Shown: positions 1 through 8,991, counted from the first letter of the stretch. The stretch is 64,000 nt of DNA from Halococcus sediminicola (GCF_000755245.1 NZ_BBMP01000022.1:910712-974711), one strand, 5' to 3'. Translations and numbers: made by a program. Notes: generated by a model from the letters alone, not told the origin.

Positions 1-1
1 C

Positions 2-703
2 GTCCGCGTCGAATCGGTCGAGGTGCGCGAGGTGAACCCGTCACCCGACGTCCAGCAGGCGATGGAACAGCAGACCTCCGCCGAGCGCCGCCGGCGTGCG
101 ATGATCCTCGAAGCGCAGGGTGAACGCCGGAGCGCCGTCGAGAGCGCCGAGGGTGAGAAACAGTCGAACATCATCCGCGCACAGGGTGAAAAGCAGAGCC
201 AGATCCTCGAAGCGCAGGGTGATTCGGTCTCCACAGTCCTCAGAGCGAAATCCGCCGAATCGATGGGTGAGCGCGCGGTCATCGAGCGCGGGATGGAGAC
301 CCTCCAGTCGATGGGCGAGAGCGAGTCCACGACGTTCGTGTTGCCCCAAGAGCTCACCTCGATGCTCGGGCGCTACGGGAAACATCTCACCGGGAGCGAC
401 GTCACCGAGAGCAACGACGACCTCCAGAGCCTCGACTTCGACGCCGAGACCCGCGAACTCATCGGTCTCGACAACATCGACGAGATCCTCGGCAACATCG
501 ACGAGGAGGCCGAACTCGACGTCGAGGAGATGGAACAGGAGGCCGAAGCCATCAAGACCGGTCAGGCCACCGGCGATATCCAGGACCCGGACGACGTCAT
601 CGCCGAGATGGACGACTCCGACGAGACGGAGGGCGACAAATCGATGGAGGGACCGTCGGTCACTGACGACGAAGAAGGCGAACTCGAACCCGAGACGAAC
701 TGA
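2..703 (+). CDS. SPFH/stomatin-prohibitin family protein, C-terminal part (5' truncated)
   Basis: The frame is open from the first bases of the window, so the N-terminal membrane anchor and most of the SPFH (band 7) domain lie upstream. What remains starts near the end of the SPFH domain and runs into an Ala/Gln/Glu-rich coiled coil with repeated AQGE(K/R) units, typical of stomatins (paraslipins). A conserved stretch VLPQEL follows, then a long, very acidic tail. Such proteins oligomerise on membranes and often work with NfeD-type partners; none is visible here. Family assignment is firm from the AQGE repeats; function in this organism is inferred. A winged-helix gene follows after about 47 nt. 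Confidence 0.85.
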   Translation, partial: VRVESVEVREVNPSPDVQQAMEQQTSAERRRRAMILEAQGERRSAVESAEGEKQSNIIRAQGEKQSQILEAQGDSVSTVLRAKSAESMGERAVIERGMETLQSMGESESTTFVLPQELTSMLGRYGKHLTGSDVTESNDDLQSLDFDAETRELIGLDNIDEILGNIDEEAELDVEEMEQEAEAIKTGQATGDIQDPDDVIAEMDDSDETEGDKSMEGPSVTDDEEGELEPETN

Positions 704-750
704 ACGGCGGGCCGAAGGGGTTTTACCTGCGTTTCTCTCACGTGGTGGCA

Positions 751-1347
751 ATGGCCGACCGTGAGGTCGACGAGGGGAAACGGGCGACGCTCCGGCGAGT
801 CGCCGCGCTCGGAGCGGTCGGGCCGTTCACCCGCCTCGCCGAGGACGACAACGACGCCCGCGGGACCATCGCGGGCTATCTCGCGGCGACGCCGGGTGCA
901 CACTTCTCGAAGATCCGTGACGATCTCGACCTCGCCACCGGTGAAACCCAACACCACCTCAAGCGACTCGAACGGGGCGGCACGGTCGAGAGCCACCGCG
1001 ACGGCGACTATCGACGCTACTTCCCGGCCCGCGAGTTCGACGGGTTCGAACGCCGTGCGCTCGGCTTCCTCCGCCGCGAGACGCCCCGCGGAATGGTCAT
1101 CGCACTCCTCCGGGACGGCGACGCGACAGCGAGCGACCTCGCCGCCGAGTTGGGGGTGGCGCGGCCGACGGTGAGCAAACACGCCGCCGACCTCGACGCG
1201 GCGGGCCTGCTCTCCCGCGAGGACGGATACGCGCTCGTGCGGCCCGAACGACTGTTGACACTGCTGGTGGGCTATGCCGATTCCTTCGACGCCGCCACCG
1301 TCGAATTCGCCCGCGAGGCCGACCGGTTCATCAGTATCGAGTCGTGA
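751..1347 (+). CDS. two-domain winged-helix transcriptional regulator
   Basis: About 198 residues with two consecutive winged-helix domains. The first (about residues 35-80) has a DDLDLATGETQHHLKRLE recognition helix and a GDYRRYF wing. The second (about 105-155) has DLAAELGVARPTVSKHAADL. This double ArsR/MarR-like layout is common among haloarchaeal membrane-stress and lipid regulators, but the target is unknown. I chose the ATG at 751; an in-frame GTG at 742 would add three residues. It may share a transcript with the SPFH gene upstream. The next gene is convergent and abuts the stop codon. Confidence 0.8.
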   Translation: MADREVDEGKRATLRRVAALGAVGPFTRLAEDDNDARGTIAGYLAATPGAHFSKIRDDLDLATGETQHHLKRLERGGTVESHRDGDYRRYFPAREFDGFERRALGFLRRETPRGMVIALLRDGDATASDLAAELGVARPTVSKHAADLDAAGLLSREDGYALVRPERLLTLLVGYADSFDAATVEFAREADRFISIES

Positions 1348-1587
1348 CTACCGGGTGACTTTCCACGTCGTGCTGGAGGAGTAGCCCCACTTCTCGACCG
1401 AGAGCGCCCCCTCGGAGTCCTGAATCGCGTTCATGTTCGTGCCGACTTCCTTCGGCGACAACCCGAGCGCCTCGCCGATGAGTCGTGATTTGAAGTACGT
1501 CTGTGTGCTGGCGTGCTCGTGGAGGTAGTCGAGGATGCGGTGCTGTTTGTCGCTGAGTGCGGGCATCGATGCGGTGCGTGCGGCCAT
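1348..1587 (-). CDS. small winged-helix protein (DUF7123-like)
   Basis: A 79-residue protein. Its core reads SDKQHRILDYL, then TYFKSRLIGEALGLSPKEVGTN, and ends EKWGYSSSTTWKVT. It looks like a single helix-turn-helix/winged-helix domain conserved in haloarchaea. I recognise the family from the TYFKSRLI...EVGTNM pattern; its function is not known to me. A second in-frame ATG at 1566 would give 72 residues. The longer start is preferred because family members usually carry a short N-terminal extension. It is convergent with the regulator ending at 1347. Confidence 0.7.
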   Translation of the reverse strand: MAARTASMPALSDKQHRILDYLHEHASTQTYFKSRLIGEALGLSPKEVGTNMNAIQDSEGALSVEKWGYSSSTTWKVTR

Positions 1588-1806
1588 ATACGATCCAACA
1601 GGAGCGCCACACATAGCGGGTTTGGTGCGATGGGGTAATTCGGGCACTGTCGGTCGGTTTTGCGCGCGCTCACGATCGTCAGCCGTCCGCAGCCGTCGGG
1701 CAGCGCCGGTTCGCATCGGCGAGTAGTACGGATGGGTACGCCGCGCCGGAAGCGGGCGGTAGGTCTTTATTTCTCGACCACAGTAACCGGGATGGAGGAC
1801 TACGCG

Positions 1807-2205
1807 ATGGAAATCTCTGATAAACTGCTGTGTCTGTTCAACGCCGAAGTCACCGAATCCGAGGACACCTACACCGTCGAGGTGCCGCGTCGCGAGATCG
1901 AGACCGGTTCGATCGAGGCCGGCGAGACCTACCGCGTGGCGCTCGTCTCGCGCGAACCGACCGAGGAATCGAGTGACTCGCGCTCGTCGCGGCCGAGCAC
2001 GCCCTCCTCGGAACCCCAACCCCCGGTGGACATCGGCGAGATGCGCTACGTCGAGGTCGAGGACATCGGCAAGCAGGGCGACGGCATCGCCCGCGTCGAG
2101 CGCGGCTACGTCATCATCGTGCCCGGCGCGGAGATCGGCGAGCGCGTCAAGGTCGAAGTCACCGAAGTGAAATCGAACTTCGCGGTCGGCGAAATCATCG
2201 ATTGA
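1807..2205 (+). CDS. TRAM domain-containing protein
   Basis: A 132-residue protein with an N-terminal segment EISDKLLCLFNAEV, a Ser/Pro-rich linker (about residues 58-75), and a C-terminal TRAM domain (about 78-132) with the GDGIARVERGYVIIVPGA pattern. TRAM is an OB-like RNA-binding fold; single-domain archaeal TRAM proteins are thought to act as RNA chaperones. Start choice: a Shine-Dalgarno-like GGAGG at 1794-1798 sits 8 nt before the ATG at 1807. The ATG at 1792 would be almost leaderless from the TTTATT BoxA near 1766 and cannot be excluded. A copy of the dispersed intergenic repeat begins right after the stop. Confidence 0.85.
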   Translation: MEISDKLLCLFNAEVTESEDTYTVEVPRREIETGSIEAGETYRVALVSREPTEESSDSRSSRPSTPSSEPQPPVDIGEMRYVEVEDIGKQGDGIARVERGYVIIVPGAEIGERVKVEVTEVKSNFAVGEIID

Positions 2206-2214
2206 ACCCCCACG

Positions 2215-2452
2215 TTTTTACTGCGGGGGGTCGCGCTCGCTCCGCTCGCTTGACTCCCGCTTGCAAAAACCTGGACTAAAAACACCTGCTCGTAAACCGC
2301 GCGAGCAGTGAACCGTGCTCACTCCGTTCGCACGGATGCCGCACTTGCCGCAACCGTCCCGCCATCGCACAGCACCGCAGAAGCCCTCGCGCCTTCGGCG
2401 CTCGCCCTTCATCCTCCAAGGAGCAGCACCGCCACAGCGACCGCACTGCCAC
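2215..2452 (+). repeat. dispersed intergenic repeat, copy A
   Basis: First of five related elements. It starts with TTTTTA at 2215, nine bases after the TRAM gene stop. Then come a GC-rich palindromic stretch, the block CAAAAACCTGGACTAAAAAC (about 2263-2282), a GTGAACCG block, and a core GAAGCCCTCGC...GCTCGCCCTTCATCC (about 2380-2413). The core encloses a perfect hairpin, GCGCC (2389-2393) / GGCGC (2397-2401), with a 3-nt loop. No credible gene lies inside. The other copies are near 30.0, 32.1, 43.7 and 53.3 kb. Confidence 0.8.
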
Positions 2453-2477
2453 CGCCCCGCCGCTGGCGCGCCGGCAG

Positions 2478-3143
2478 CTACTCGTCAATTGGCGTTCCGT
2501 CCGGTCGCTTCGCGCCCTCGGAATCGTGGACGACGACCTCGCCAGCCTCGAAATTCGCCGGTTCGTAGCGTTCGCCGACGGCGATGGCCTCTTCGAGCTC
2601 CCGGATCGCGCGCTCCTTGAGCGCGCCGGCCAGTTCTTCGGCGTGCTCGCGGTCGATGTCGCGCCCGAGACCTTCGCACTCGTGGGCGCGCACGTCACCC
2701 ACCCGGTCGACCGCCGCGCCCATCGGCTGGCTCGACCCGTCGAGCGCGACGCTGAACGGGTAGGTGCGACAGATGAGCGGCCGGTCCTCGTGGACGGTAC
2801 ACGCCCCAGTCCCATCCTCTTCGGCGTAGAAGGTGCAGTCGCCACAGCCATCCGTTTCGAGCGCCCACTCGAAGGTCTCACCCTCCACCCCATCCTCTCC
2901 CTCGCTCAATCCATAGGGCATCGGCCGGGCGACGTCTCGCCAGTCGTACTCGCTCCCAGCCTGTAACTCGCGCACTTCGTCGGGAAACACCGTCGCGGTG
3001 TGTTCTTCGGTCCCTTCCGCACCCTCTGCCGCCTTGCAGCAGGCTCCACAGCGCGTACACTCGAAGCCGATTGCCTCGATGGCGTCGGCCAACTCGCCGG
3101 TGTCGAGATCGCGCGCACGGGCGAGTTCGTCCTCGAAGCTCAC
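2478..3143 (-). CDS. YkgJ family Cys-cluster (Fe-S or zinc) protein
   Basis: A 221-residue soluble protein. Cys29, Cys32, Cys35 and Cys36 form the FECTRCGACC motif. A second cluster follows at CGDCTFY...ACTVHEDRPLICRTYPF. This CxxCGxCC...C...RPxxCRxYPF arrangement defines the YkgJ / UPF0153 family, predicted to bind a metal or Fe-S cluster; the biochemical role is poorly known. Haloarchaeal members are longer and more acidic than bacterial ones, as here. It is convergent with repeat copy A. The upstream hydrolase gene is on the same strand, 36 nt away. Confidence 0.85.
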   Translation of the reverse strand: MSFEDELARARDLDTGELADAIEAIGFECTRCGACCKAAEGAEGTEEHTATVFPDEVRELQAGSEYDWRDVARPMPYGLSEGEDGVEGETFEWALETDGCGDCTFYAEEDGTGACTVHEDRPLICRTYPFSVALDGSSQPMGAAVDRVGDVRAHECEGLGRDIDREHAEELAGALKERAIRELEEAIAVGERYEPANFEAGEVVVHDSEGAKRPDGTPIDE

Positions 3144-3179
3144 ACCCCTCGTCCGTGCTCGCCGCGCAAAAGACCGTCG

Positions 3180-3941
3180 TCAGCTGCTCGCGCGCTCGCC
3201 GTCCCACTCGATCCGCCCCTCGACGGCGAGCTTGTCGAGATGCGCCTCGACGGTGCGCTCGGCCAACTCACGAACCCCCGAGAGGTCCTTCCCGTAGGCC
3301 GCGTCGGTCACCGCCGCGACCGTCCGCGCACCCTCGTTCACCGCCTGCACCACCGCCCGCTCGCGGCGCAGTCGGTGGGCGATCAACCGTTCGAGCACCG
3401 CGCATGGTTCCTCGATGACGGGTCCATGCCCCGGATACAGTCGGCTCGGGTTACGGGCGTGGAGTCGCCGGAGCGCGGTGAGATAGCCGCGCATGTCACC
3501 ATCTCGACCGCCGACGACGACGCTACCCGCTGCGACCGCGAGGTCGCCGACCAGCAACTCGTTGTCGAGGGCGAGCGCGACGTGGTCGGGCGCGTGGCCC
3601 GGCGTCGTGAGCACTTCGACGAGTCCGGCGTCGGTTTCGATGCGGGTACCCGGACCGAATACCCGGTCGGGAGAGACACCCGTCGTCCGCTCGAAGCGCT
3701 CCTCGTAGCCGGCGCGCGCCCAGACGGTCGCGCGGTCGGCATACGCTTCGACGCCGCCCACGTGGTCGGGATGGGTGTGGGTCACGAGCAAGTGCTCGAC
3801 GCCGTCGCATGCCTCGTCGAGTGCAGCCGTTTCGGCCGCCGGGTCGACGAGCAGCGCGCGCTCGCTACCGAGGACGTAACAGTTGGTCTCGCCACCGGGG
3901 GCGGCCGTCTCGACGGGAATAGGGATGCGCGTCGGGTTCAC
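3180..3941 (-). CDS. MBL-fold metallo-hydrolase
   Basis: 253 residues, GTG start. The metallo-beta-lactamase signature HTHPDH lies at residues 55-60. Further metal ligands appear in TTPGHAPDH (about 113-121) and in the downstream LYPGHGP. A C-terminal winged-helix-like segment follows. The pattern matches the LACTB2/glyoxalase-II-like group, soluble hydrolases of thioesters or nucleic acids; the substrate is unknown. It is probably co-transcribed with the YkgJ-family gene downstream. Confidence 0.85.
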   Translation of the reverse strand: MNPTRIPIPVETAAPGGETNCYVLGSERALLVDPAAETAALDEACDGVEHLLVTHTHPDHVGGVEAYADRATVWARAGYEERFERTTGVSPDRVFGPGTRIETDAGLVEVLTTPGHAPDHVALALDNELLVGDLAVAAGSVVVGGRDGDMRGYLTALRRLHARNPSRLYPGHGPVIEEPCAVLERLIAHRLRRERAVVQAVNEGARTVAAVTDAAYGKDLSGVRELAERTVEAHLDKLAVEGRIEWDGERASS

Positions 3942-3975
3942 GGCCAGCGAACGTGCTCGCGGGCCAAAAGTGGAG

Positions 3976-4248
3976 TTACTGGTTCAGGAAGTAGACCTGC
4001 TTTCTGGCGTCGCGGAAGCTGTAGCGCGACCCCACGAGGTCGTCCTCCTCCAATCTGTTGAGCGCGTAGCGCACAGTTCTATCTGGCAGTAGCGACTCGT
4101 CGGCAAGCTGACCCTGCGAGAGCGGTGTCTCCGATTCGAGCACCTTGGCGACGAGCTTCGCGCTCGGGGGGAGTTCGCGCAGGCGGTCGCGGAACTCGGT
4201 CTCGGTGAGCGGGTCGTCGGGCTGTGAGCGGTCCGTGGTGGCACTCAT
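3976..4248 (-). CDS. small winged-helix (MarR-like) regulator
   Basis: A 90-residue protein built around LPPSAKLVAKVLE, a helix-turn-helix (LSQGQLADESLLPDRTVRYALNRL) and a wing ending in KQVYFLN. This is a haloarchaeal single-domain regulator family, and a clear paralogue lies at 59586. The ATG at 4248 is supported by TTTTACC on the minus strand (about 4272-4279), about 27 nt upstream, giving a leaderless mRNA. It diverges from the PPOX-type oxidoreductase gene, so regulation of that neighbour is possible but unproven. Confidence 0.8.
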   Translation of the reverse strand: MSATTDRSQPDDPLTETEFRDRLRELPPSAKLVAKVLESETPLSQGQLADESLLPDRTVRYALNRLEEDDLVGSRYSFRDARKQVYFLNQ

Positions 4249-4382
4249 GCCCACTGCTGGTCGGTACGCCGTGGTAAAACTTGCCCATGTATGTGAATGA
4301 ATACTATTGCCGCATAAGTGAATACCCTGTTCCTTATATTCAGTGGCACAACTGCTTTCCCGTGGCCGGTCGAACGTGCCAC
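4249..4382. promoter_or_regulatory. divergent promoter region with two BoxA elements
   Basis: A 134-bp AT-richer gap between divergent genes. BoxA for the minus-strand regulator is TTTTACC (about 4272-4279). BoxA for the plus-strand gene is TTATAT (4335-4340). Between them the related strings GTGAATGAATA (about 4292-4302) and GTGAATA (about 4318-4324) occur as a partial direct repeat, a possible operator. Seen in sequence; no regulator is shown to bind. Confidence 0.5.
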
Positions 4383-4790
4383 ATGGATTCGATACCCGAA
4401 CAGTTCCACGACCTCTTCGAACGCGAGACGTTCGCCCACTTCGCCACGATGATGCCCGACGGTACGCCACAGGTGACGCCGGTCTGGGTCGACTACGATG
4501 TCGAGGCGAATCGCGTGCTCGTCAACACCGCTCGCGGCCGACGAAAGGAGAAGAACGTCGGTCGGAACCCGAAGGTGAGTCTCTCGATGGTCGATCCCGA
4601 CGATCCCTATCGGTTCGTCTCGGTTCGTGGTGAGGTCGACGAACTCACCGAGGAGGGCGCAGTCGAGCACATCAACGAACTCGCCCGCCGATACATGGGC
4701 GTCGAGGAGTATCCCGGTCTCGACGACGAAGAGGGTGCACGGGTCCAGATCTGTATCCGGCCCGAGGCGGTCGCCACCGGGCAGGGGTAG
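4383..4790 (+). CDS. PPOX-class F420-dependent oxidoreductase
   Basis: 135 residues, one split-barrel flavin/F420-binding domain. The pattern FERETFAHFATMMPDGTPQVTPVWVDYD, then TARGRRKEKNVGRNPKVSLS, matches the pyridoxamine-phosphate-oxidase-like family, in which small actinobacterial and haloarchaeal members often use F420. The reaction is unknown. It probably acts as a cytoplasmic dimer. BoxA TTATAT at 4335-4340 predicts a short 5' leader. F420 use is inferred from family and from the npdG gene elsewhere in the window. Confidence 0.8.
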   Translation: MDSIPEQFHDLFERETFAHFATMMPDGTPQVTPVWVDYDVEANRVLVNTARGRRKEKNVGRNPKVSLSMVDPDDPYRFVSVRGEVDELTEEGAVEHINELARRYMGVEEYPGLDDEEGARVQICIRPEAVATGQG

Positions 4791-4839
4791 CACCCGATAT
4801 CCGTACGGTTTTATTCCTCGGCGGAAAACGACCGGTAGC

Positions 4840-5550
4840 GTGAAGGGACAGGAGTGGTATCAGACCGCCGAAGTCGCAGAGGACTACGACTCGAAGCGGT
4901 TCTCCGATGGCGGGCGGCTCATCGACGACCGCGAGAAAGAGGCCGTGCTCTCGGCAGTCGGTCCCGTCGAGGGCAAACACGTCCTCGAAATCGCCTGCGG
5001 CACGGGGAGGTTCACCACGATGCTCGCCCAGCGCGGCGCGGACATCGTGGGACTGGACATCTCGCCGGCAATGCTTCAGGAGGGTCGAAAGAAGGCCCAC
5101 GCGGCGGGCGTCGCCGACCATCTGGAGTTCATGCGCGGCGACGCCGCCCGCCTGCCCTTCCCCGACGACCACTTCGAAACGGTAATCGCGATGCGGTTTT
5201 TCCATCTCGCGGATACGCCGGCCTCGTTTCTCGCCGAGATGCGCCGCGTCGCGCGCGATCAAGTGATCTTCGACACGTTCCGACGGTTCAGCACCCGCAG
5301 CATCTACAACTGGCTGCTCCCGATGGGGTCGCGGCTGTACGCCCGTGTCGAGGTCGAACAACTGCTCGACGGCGCTGGGCTTCGGCTGGCCGGCGAGGAA
5401 CACGACTTCTTCTTCCCGTACGGACTCTACCGCCAACTGCCCGACGCGATGGCCAACCGCGTGCGCGAACTCGACGAGGCCGTCATGGCGTCGCCGGTCG
5501 GCGAACACGTGGCGTCGGTGTCGTACTGGAACACGCAGCTCAAGCGCTGA
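4840..5550 (+). CDS. class I SAM-dependent methyltransferase
   Basis: 236 residues. Motif I is LEIACGTGRFT (residues 49-59), followed by the acidic GLDIS (71-75), GDAARLPFPDDHFETVIA (motifs II-III), and a C-terminal part resembling UbiE/Methyltransf_11 proteins. The GTG start at 4840 is leaderless, as TTTATT (about 4810-4815) lies about 27 nt upstream. The longer in-frame upstream extension would overlap the previous gene and lacks family similarity. The acceptor substrate is unknown. Confidence 0.85.
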   Translation: MKGQEWYQTAEVAEDYDSKRFSDGGRLIDDREKEAVLSAVGPVEGKHVLEIACGTGRFTTMLAQRGADIVGLDISPAMLQEGRKKAHAAGVADHLEFMRGDAARLPFPDDHFETVIAMRFFHLADTPASFLAEMRRVARDQVIFDTFRRFSTRSIYNWLLPMGSRLYARVEVEQLLDGAGLRLAGEEHDFFFPYGLYRQLPDAMANRVRELDEAVMASPVGEHVASVSYWNTQLKR

Positions 5551-5628
5551 ACCGCTCGCACAGCCGCCCGAAGCGGGGCGCGCCGACGAAGCGGGTGTTT
5601 TTATACCGCGCCGCTGTACCAATCCGAT

Positions 5629-6609
5629 ATGCAGCTCTCGGTGGTCGTGCCGACACTCAACGGCCGCACCCAACTCGCGGCGTGTCTCGACGCGCTCGCG
5701 GCGGCCCCCGAGAGCGAGGTCGTGGTGGTGAACGGTCCCTCTGCGGACGGCACCACGGGGATGGTCGGCGAGCGCACGGACGTCGACGTGCTCGTCGAGG
5801 TCGCCGACCGCAACCTCAACGTGGCGCGCAACGCCGGTATCGAGCACGCGAGCGGCGAGCACGTCGCGTTCGTCGGCTACGATCGAACCATCGAACCGGG
5901 CTGGACGGACGCGCTCGCGGCGGGGTTCGACGCCGGTGGCGTCGGTGGTCGCGCACACACCATCGCCGAGGGACATCCGCCGCGCGAGGGCCAGAACGTG
6001 GGAGCCGTCACCGGGCCGACGCGCCGGGGCGAGGTGGCGAGCACGCCTGAATCCCGGACCATCGCCGGGCACGAAGTGACGTACTTCGACGGCTCGAACG
6101 TGGCGTTCACTCGCGCGGCGCTCACCGAGGCCGACGGGTTCGACGAGTACCTCCAGACCGGCGGTGCGCGCGATCTCGCCCATCGTCTCGCGGCCCGCGA
6201 GTACGGCGTCCACTGGGCCGATGGAATGGCCGTCGGCGACGCGCTCGAAGCCGAGACGGAACCGTCGGCCCCGCGAGCGCTCTCCGATGGGGGACGGGCC
6301 GAACGCGACTGGTACTGGAAGTACCGTGCGCTCGCCTACCGCCTCGTCAAGAACTACGGCGTCCGACCGACGACCGCTCGCCGACTGCTCTCGCACGCGA
6401 GTCGGGACGCGCTCTCGGGGTTCACGGGCGTCGTCCGCGGCGAGGCGACCCCCACGAACTGGGTCGGGAACGGGCGGGACGTGTTTTTGGGTACCGTTCG
6501 TGGCAACGGGTCGGGACTGACCGCACGGTGGCGCTCGCGCGGACGCCGGAACCCGAACGGGCTCTCCTCGCGATCGGACCGTGCGGTCGCGGTCTACGAC
6601 TGGCGATAA
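5629..6609 (+). CDS. glycosyltransferase family 2 protein
   Basis: 326 residues. A GT-A fold begins at residue 3 (SVVVPTLNGR), followed by VVVVNGPSADGT, NVARNAGIEHASGEHVAFVGYD and YFDGSNVAFTRAAL...GFDEYL. The usual DxD position reads FVGYDR (81-86), so the first acidic residue is not canonical. The C-terminal third, from about 220, is basic and likely membrane-associated. TTTTTATA (about 5597-5604) supports a leaderless ATG at 5629. The role is probably polysaccharide or glycoprotein glycan synthesis; no glycan cluster surrounds it. Confidence 0.8.
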   Translation: MQLSVVVPTLNGRTQLAACLDALAAAPESEVVVVNGPSADGTTGMVGERTDVDVLVEVADRNLNVARNAGIEHASGEHVAFVGYDRTIEPGWTDALAAGFDAGGVGGRAHTIAEGHPPREGQNVGAVTGPTRRGEVASTPESRTIAGHEVTYFDGSNVAFTRAALTEADGFDEYLQTGGARDLAHRLAAREYGVHWADGMAVGDALEAETEPSAPRALSDGGRAERDWYWKYRALAYRLVKNYGVRPTTARRLLSHASRDALSGFTGVVRGEATPTNWVGNGRDVFLGTVRGNGSGLTARWRSRGRRNPNGLSSRSDRAVAVYDWR

Positions 6610-6694
6610 CTCGGTTCTCAAAAACGTCCGACGCCCGCCGTCGTGTGTCACACTCCCCGTTCGCGTCCGGCGCTTTCTCGTCCCCGAGTAGCAA

Positions 6695-6704
6695 TTTTTA
6701 TATA
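6695..6704 (+). promoter_or_regulatory. BoxA (TATA) of the thermosome gene
   Basis: TTTTTATATA is the strongest TATA-like element seen in the window. The predicted transcription start is near 6725-6731, giving a 5' leader of about 10-16 nt with GAGG (about 6726-6729) upstream of the ATG at 6741. A strong core promoter fits a highly expressed, heat-inducible chaperonin. Confidence 0.7.
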
Positions 6705-6740
6705 GAACCGCAAACGACCCACTGATGAGGATTTCAAATC

Positions 6741-8318
6741 ATGGCACAGCGACAGCGCATGGGTGGACAGCCGATGTTCATCCTCAGCGATGACTCCGAG
6801 CGCACGCGCGGACAGGACGCACAGAGTTCAAACATCACGGCCGGCAAGGCGGTATCGGAGGCCGTCCGGACGACCCTCGGCCCGCGAGGGATGGACAAGA
6901 TGCTCGTCTCGGATGCCGGCGACGTCGTCATCACCAACGACGGCGCGACCATCCTCGGCGAAATGGACATCGAGCATCCCGCCGCTCAGATGATCGTCGA
7001 GGTCGCCGAGACACAGGAGGACGAGGTCGGCGACGGCACGACCACGGCCGCGGTACTGGCCGGCCAGCTGCTCGCCAAGGCCGAAAGCCTCCTCGACGAC
7101 GATGTCCATCCGACGACCATCGTCGAGGGCTATCACGAGGCCGCGCAACTGGCCCACGAGGCCGTCGACGGACTCGTGCTCGACGACGACGTCGACGACG
7201 AACTGCTCCGCGGCGTCGCCAAAACCTCGATGACCGGCAAGGGTACCGGCGACGTCGGTGCCGAAGCGCTCGCCGACACTGTCGTACAGGGAATTCGACA
7301 GGTCGAGGGCGACGGCGTGGCACGCGAGGACATCACCGTCCGAACGCAGACGGGCGCGAGTTCGAGCGCCACCGAACTCGTCGAGGGTGTCATCAGCGAG
7401 GAGGAACCGGTCCGCGAGGATATGCCCAATAGTGTCGAGGACGCCTCGATCGCGGTGCTCGACGTCGAGTTCGACATCCGCGAGTCGAACGTCGACGCCG
7501 AGTACGACGTCCAGAGCGTCGATCAGCTGAACGCCGCCATCGACGCCGAGGAGAACCAGTTCAAGCAGTACGCCGAGCAACTCGCCGACCTCGACGTGGA
7601 CGTGGCGTTCGTCACCGAGAGCATCGACGACCGCGCGGCCGCCTACCTCGCCGAGGAGGGAATTCTGGCCTTCGAGAGCGTCGACGACGACGAAGCGAAA
7701 GCCATCACGCAGGCCACCGGTGCAAGTCGCGTCGGGGCCATCGCCGACCTCGAAGACGGCGACCTGGGTAGCGCCGAGCGCGTCAGCGTCGAGTCCTTCG
7801 CCGACGACGATCTGGTCTTCGTCGAGGGCGGCGCGGCCGCCGAATCCGTGACGGTGTTCGCCCGCGGCGGCACCGAGCACGTCACCGACGAACTCGAACG
7901 CGCGCTCCACGACGGACTCGACGTCGTGACCGCCGCGCTCGACGCCGGCGGAGTGGTCCCCGGCGGCGGTGCGAGCGAGATCGCCATCGCCGCGCACATC
8001 CGCGACCGGGCGGCGAGCATCGAGGGCCGCCGTCAGTTGGCGGTCGAGGCCTTCGCCGACGCCATCGACGTGCTCCCGCGCACGCTCGCCGAGAACACCG
8101 GCATGGACTCGATCGACGCTCTCGTCGAACTGCGGAGCCGCCACGACAGCGATGGGCGGGCCGGCATCATCAGCGAGGGTCAGACCGGGACTGTTTCCGA
8201 CCCCGTCGAGGCCGGCGTGTTCGATCCTGTTGCTGTGAAACACGAGGCCATCGAGAGCGCCACCGAGGCCGCGACGATGATCGCCCGCATCGACGACGTC
8301 ATCTCCGCGGACAACTGA
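6741..8318 (+). CDS. thermosome (group II chaperonin) subunit
   Basis: 525 residues. The equatorial ATP-binding motifs are [10 protein letters not shown] (46-55), NDGATIL (66-72) and GDGTTT (97-102). Apical and equatorial C-terminal elements follow, including [11 protein letters not shown]. The protein ends at [11 protein letters not shown] without the Gly/Met-rich tail of major haloarchaeal subunits such as CCT1. Length and tail loss fit the shorter, divergent CCT3-type paralogue (inference). Subunits form a double ring that folds cytosolic proteins with ATP. The gene is monocistronic, with its own BoxA and a T6 tract shortly after the stop. Confidence 0.93.
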   Translation: MAQRQRMGGQPMFILSDDSERTRGQDAQSSNITAGKAVSEAVRTTLGPRGMDKMLVSDAGDVVITNDGATILGEMDIEHPAAQMIVEVAETQEDEVGDGTTTAAVLAGQLLAKAESLLDDDVHPTTIVEGYHEAAQLAHEAVDGLVLDDDVDDELLRGVAKTSMTGKGTGDVGAEALADTVVQGIRQVEGDGVAREDITVRTQTGASSSATELVEGVISEEEPVREDMPNSVEDASIAVLDVEFDIRESNVDAEYDVQSVDQLNAAIDAEENQFKQYAEQLADLDVDVAFVTESIDDRAAAYLAEEGILAFESVDDDEAKAITQATGASRVGAIADLEDGDLGSAERVSVESFADDDLVFVEGGAAAESVTVFARGGTEHVTDELERALHDGLDVVTAALDAGGVVPGGGASEIAIAAHIRDRAASIEGRRQLAVEAFADAIDVLPRTLAENTGMDSIDALVELRSRHDSDGRAGIISEGQTGTVSDPVEAGVFDPVAVKHEAIESATEAATMIARIDDVISADN

Positions 8319-8330
8319 TCCGATCCACCG

Positions 8331-8336
8331 TTTTTT
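8331..8336 (+). terminator. T6 tract, probable thermosome terminator
   Basis: TTTTTT lies 13 nt after the thermosome stop codon. Archaeal RNA polymerase terminates on such T-runs without needing a hairpin. The next gene is convergent. Confidence 0.5.
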
Positions 8337-8382
8337 GCTCCAAGCGACGATCAGCGCGTCGCACGTCCGTCGCCGGTCGTTC

Positions 8383-8991
8383 TCAGATCGTCGGCAGTCG
8401 CCAGTCGTATCGCAGCGCCAGCAGGCGAAGGCCGAGCACGGCGACCGCACAGCCGAGCGCCGCCCGACCGGACGCGACGCCCGCCCGCACCGCGAGCCAG
8501 AACATGGCCCCGCCGAGCACCGCCGGCGTCGCGTAGAAGTCCTCGTGGAGCACGCTCGGCACCCGTCCGAGCAGCACGTCGGCGATGCTGCCGCCGCCGA
8601 CGCCGGTGAGCGTCGCGAGGACCACGACGCCGAATGGCGAGAGCCCTGCTTGAACGCCGACGAGCGCGCCGGTGGCCGCGAACGCCGCGAGACCGACGGC
8701 ATCGGGGAGCTGGACCGCCGCGTGATTCTTGAGGCGTCCGCCGAGCAGCCATGCGAGTACGAGTGCGAGCGCGACACCGGCAAGGGCGATGGCGACGTCG
8801 CCGGTCGTCCGCAGCGCGACCGGGACGCGACCGACGAGCGTGTCGCGGAGAATACCGCCGCCGAGCGCCGTGAGCACCCCGAGAACGGCGATGCCGAACA
8901 AGTCGAGGTCGGCGTCGGCACCCTTGAGCGAACCGGCGACCGCGAACGCCACGAGGCCGATCGCGTTCATCGCGCCGAAGGCGTCGACCAT
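8383..8991 (-). CDS. TRIC family cation channel (UPF0126)
   Basis: 202 residues with two tandem repeats of three membrane helices plus a seventh helix. Each repeat carries the glycine-rich signature: LTALGGGILRDTLVGRVPVAL (about 40-60) and LTGVGGGSIADVLLGRVPSVL (about 125-145). This matches prokaryotic TRIC homotrimeric K+ channels. Its start overlaps the stop of the SAM hydrolase gene by one nucleotide (TGATG), so it is the last gene of a three-gene operon. Its link to NAD/SAM metabolism is unclear. Confidence 0.88.
   Translation of the reverse strand: MVDAFGAMNAIGLVAFAVAGSLKGADADLDLFGIAVLGVLTALGGGILRDTLVGRVPVALRTTGDVAIALAGVALALVLAWLLGGRLKNHAAVQLPDAVGLAAFAATGALVGVQAGLSPFGVVVLATLTGVGGGSIADVLLGRVPSVLHEDFYATPAVLGGAMFWLAVRAGVASGRAALGCAVAVLGLRLLALRYDWRLPTI

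Noticed and set aside
2218..2412. Short open frames inside the dispersed repeats (for example in copies A and E)
   Set aside because: They run through the palindromes and change with repeat length. Similar spurious hypothetical proteins are common products of this sort of repeat.
5629..6609. A glycan biosynthesis cluster around the family 2 glycosyltransferase
   Set aside because: Neighbours are a lone methyltransferase and the thermosome; no nucleotide-sugar or flippase genes are nearby.
4672..6651. A 659-codon open frame antisense to the methyltransferase and glycosyltransferase genes
   Set aside because: High-GC haloarchaeal DNA leaves long antisense frames. Its translation is rich in Arg/Pro/His with no domain, while the sense genes have clear motifs and BoxA elements.
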